Of a stretch of 6,751 bases of DNA, positions 5,734 to 6,751 are shown piece after piece (the first letter of the stretch is position 1; each line of letters starts with the position of its first letter). The notes under the pieces were generated by a model. That model saw nothing but the letters and a program-made list of their open reading frames with translations, was not told the DNA's origin and searched no databases. This stretch comes from an uncultured Clostridia bacterium (GTDB lineage Bacteria; Bacillota_A; Clostridia; Oscillospirales; Acutalibacteraceae), in assembly GCA_937891215.1 (NCBI GenBank), contig CALAEU010000165.1:1-6751 (forward strand), given 5' to 3'. A program made the translations under genes and the position numbers.

Positions 5734-6751
5734 ATGGATAAAGATATTATCATTAAATTATTTGAGAAAAAAGAATATAAAGCTATAAAAAGCATTTTCG
5801 ACACAATGAATCCTGTTGATACTGCTACTCTTTTACCAGAATTTGACGAAAAAGAAATGGTGCTTTTATTCAGATTGATTCCGAAAGAAAATGCTGCTAT
5901 GGTTTTCACTTACCTTGAAGCAGATTCTCAGCAAGTGCTTTTAGAGGCATTTACTGATAAAGAGTTAAAGCACATTATGGATGAAATGTTCATTGACGAT
6001 GCTGTTGACGTTATTGAAGAAATGCCTGCTAATGTTGTAAGCAGAATGTTAAGTGCGGCAGGCGATAAGAGGGAAAGCATAAACCAAATTTTAAACTACC
6101 CTGAAGACAGTGCGGGTAGTATTATGACTCTTGAATACATCACACTTTTGCCTACAATGACAATTGGTGATGCACTTAAAAAAATCAAGTCTTCAGATGT
6201 TCACTTTGAAACAATTTACACTTGTTATGTTGTTGAGAAACATAAATTGTTAGGTATTATTACTGCAAAAGAACTTTTAACACAAGATGACGATATTGTT
6301 ATTTCCGATGTAATGGAAACTAATATGATTACAGTCAACACTCACGCCGACAAAGAAGAAGTTGCTAATTTATTAAATAAATACGACTTTTTAGCACTTC
6401 CTGTTGTTGATGTTGAAAACTGTATGGTTGGTATTGTAACTATCGATGACGCGATGGATGTTTTACAGGAAGAAACAACCGAGGATATGAGCCTCATGGC
6501 CGGTGTAAGTCCAAGTGAAGAATCCTATTTTGGAACATCAGTATTTGAACATGTAAAGGACCGTGTGCCATGGCTTCTCGTAATGATGCTTTCTGCAACA
6601 TTTTCACAGATGATCATGAACAGCTATGATGCGATGATTGCGGTAATGCCTTTGTATTCCGTTGTGAACGCAATGATGTTTTCTATTGGCGGTCTTGGTG
6701 AAGAAATCGGTTGGCGTGGTTTTATGATGCCCCGTTTGGAGAAAAAGATGG
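5734..6751 (+). CDS. mgtE: MgtE-type Mg2+ transporter N-terminal part, running into a CPBP-protease-like segment (no stop in window)
   Basis: The frame runs from the ATG at 5734 off the window end, 339 codons. Residues about 1-125 are the alpha-helical MgtE N domain (FEKKEYKAIKSIF, EEMPANVVSRML, NYPEDSAGSIMT). Residues about 129-185 and 190-245 are two CBS domains (IMTLEYITLLPTMTIGDALK; DVMETNMITVNT, ALPVVD). The plug-helix region DMSLMAGVSPSEESYFGTSV follows (251-270), then the start of TM1, RVPWLLVMMLSATF (277-290). In MgtE these cytosolic domains sense Mg2+ and gate a five-helix pore. After MPL (305-307) the expected MgtE continuation (a PML.DTGGN-type signature) is missing and a CPBP protease sequence follows in frame. 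As it stands the product lacks most of the pore and could not conduct Mg2+. It is either a real gene fusion/recombinant or an assembly join. Expression is probably controlled by the upstream attenuator. Confidence 0.85.
   Translation, partial: MDKDIIIKLFEKKEYKAIKSIFDTMNPVDTATLLPEFDEKEMVLLFRLIPKENAAMVFTYLEADSQQVLLEAFTDKELKHIMDEMFIDDAVDVIEEMPANVVSRMLSAAGDKRESINQILNYPEDSAGSIMTLEYITLLPTMTIGDALKKIKSSDVHFETIYTCYVVEKHKLLGIITAKELLTQDDDIVISDVMETNMITVNTHADKEEVANLLNKYDFLALPVVDVENCMVGIVTIDDAMDVLQEETTEDMSLMAGVSPSEESYFGTSVFEHVKDRVPWLLVMMLSATFSQMIMNSYDAMIAVMPLYSVVNAMMFSIGGLGEEIGWRGFMMPRLEKKM
6652..6751 (+). other. CPBP (Abi/CAAX-protease-like) intramembrane protease segment fused in frame to mgtE
   Basis: Residues 307-339 of the mgtE frame read as a TM helix (YSVVNAMMFSIGG) followed by LGEEIGWRGFMMPRLEKK. 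EExxxR (E323, E324, R328) is the first catalytic motif of CPBP-family intramembrane metalloproteases, and the following MMPRLEKK is also typical. Nothing of this kind belongs in MgtE. The exact joint cannot be set to the base; about 6646-6660 is the best estimate. The remaining CPBP motifs would lie past the window end. Confidence 0.8.

Noticed and set aside
5700..5909. Minus-strand ORF opposite the start of mgtE
   Set aside because: It runs through the mgtE RBS and N domain; the plus-strand protein family is unmistakable and this frame has no expression signals.

Overview
The window is AT-rich DNA (roughly one third G+C) with strong AGGAGG/GGGG-type ribosome binding sites, TTGACA/TATAAT-like promoters and compact operons. 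The protein set is Gram-positive (a CrtO-family protein, a SanA/ElyC-like DUF218 protein, an MgtE with CBS domains). This points to a Clostridia-type Firmicute, probably a gut-associated Oscillospiraceae/Lachnospiraceae relative; no marker fixes the genus.

Layout. Positions 1-300 hold a possible small minus-strand gene (54 codons) with its own promoter and Shine-Dalgarno. On the plus strand, a coding-like frame that lacks any credible start runs to 802 and looks like the 3' part of a broken gene. From 827 to 4476 there is a tight three-gene operon on the plus strand: a membrane-anchored GH36 alpha-galactosidase-like enzyme (5 predicted TM helices plus an intact catalytic region), a SanA/ElyC-like DUF218 (YdcF) protein and a CrtO-type membrane acyltransferase-family protein. 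No carotenoid genes accompany the last one, so the operon is better read as an envelope glycan/glycolipid module than as staphyloxanthin biosynthesis. A separate promoter at 4484-4512 drives a single SPFH/prohibitin (HflC-like) gene, which ends at a strong hairpin terminator (5375-5402).

The most interesting part is the 390-base gap before mgtE. A near-consensus promoter (5433-5461) starts a leader of about 220 nt that ends in an intrinsic terminator (5666-5689). Inside it is an unlisted 34-codon ORF (5516-5620) with a good ribosome binding site. The leader RNA has two mutually exclusive folds. In one, an 11-bp stem includes the small ORF's start codon and leaves the terminator free. In the other, a nested antiterminator uses GGCGGTT inside the small ORF to capture AACCGCC at the terminator base. 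This looks like translation-coupled attenuation, or a riboswitch, controlling a magnesium transporter. It does not match the M-box sequence as I remember it.

The mgtE frame (5734 to the window end) has the normal N domain, both CBS domains and the start of TM1. At about residue 306 it then switches without a frameshift into a CPBP-family (Abi) intramembrane protease sequence with the EExxxR motif. With the broken gene at the left edge, both window ends show discontinuities. They may be assembly chimeras or real rearrangements, and the sequence alone cannot decide which.
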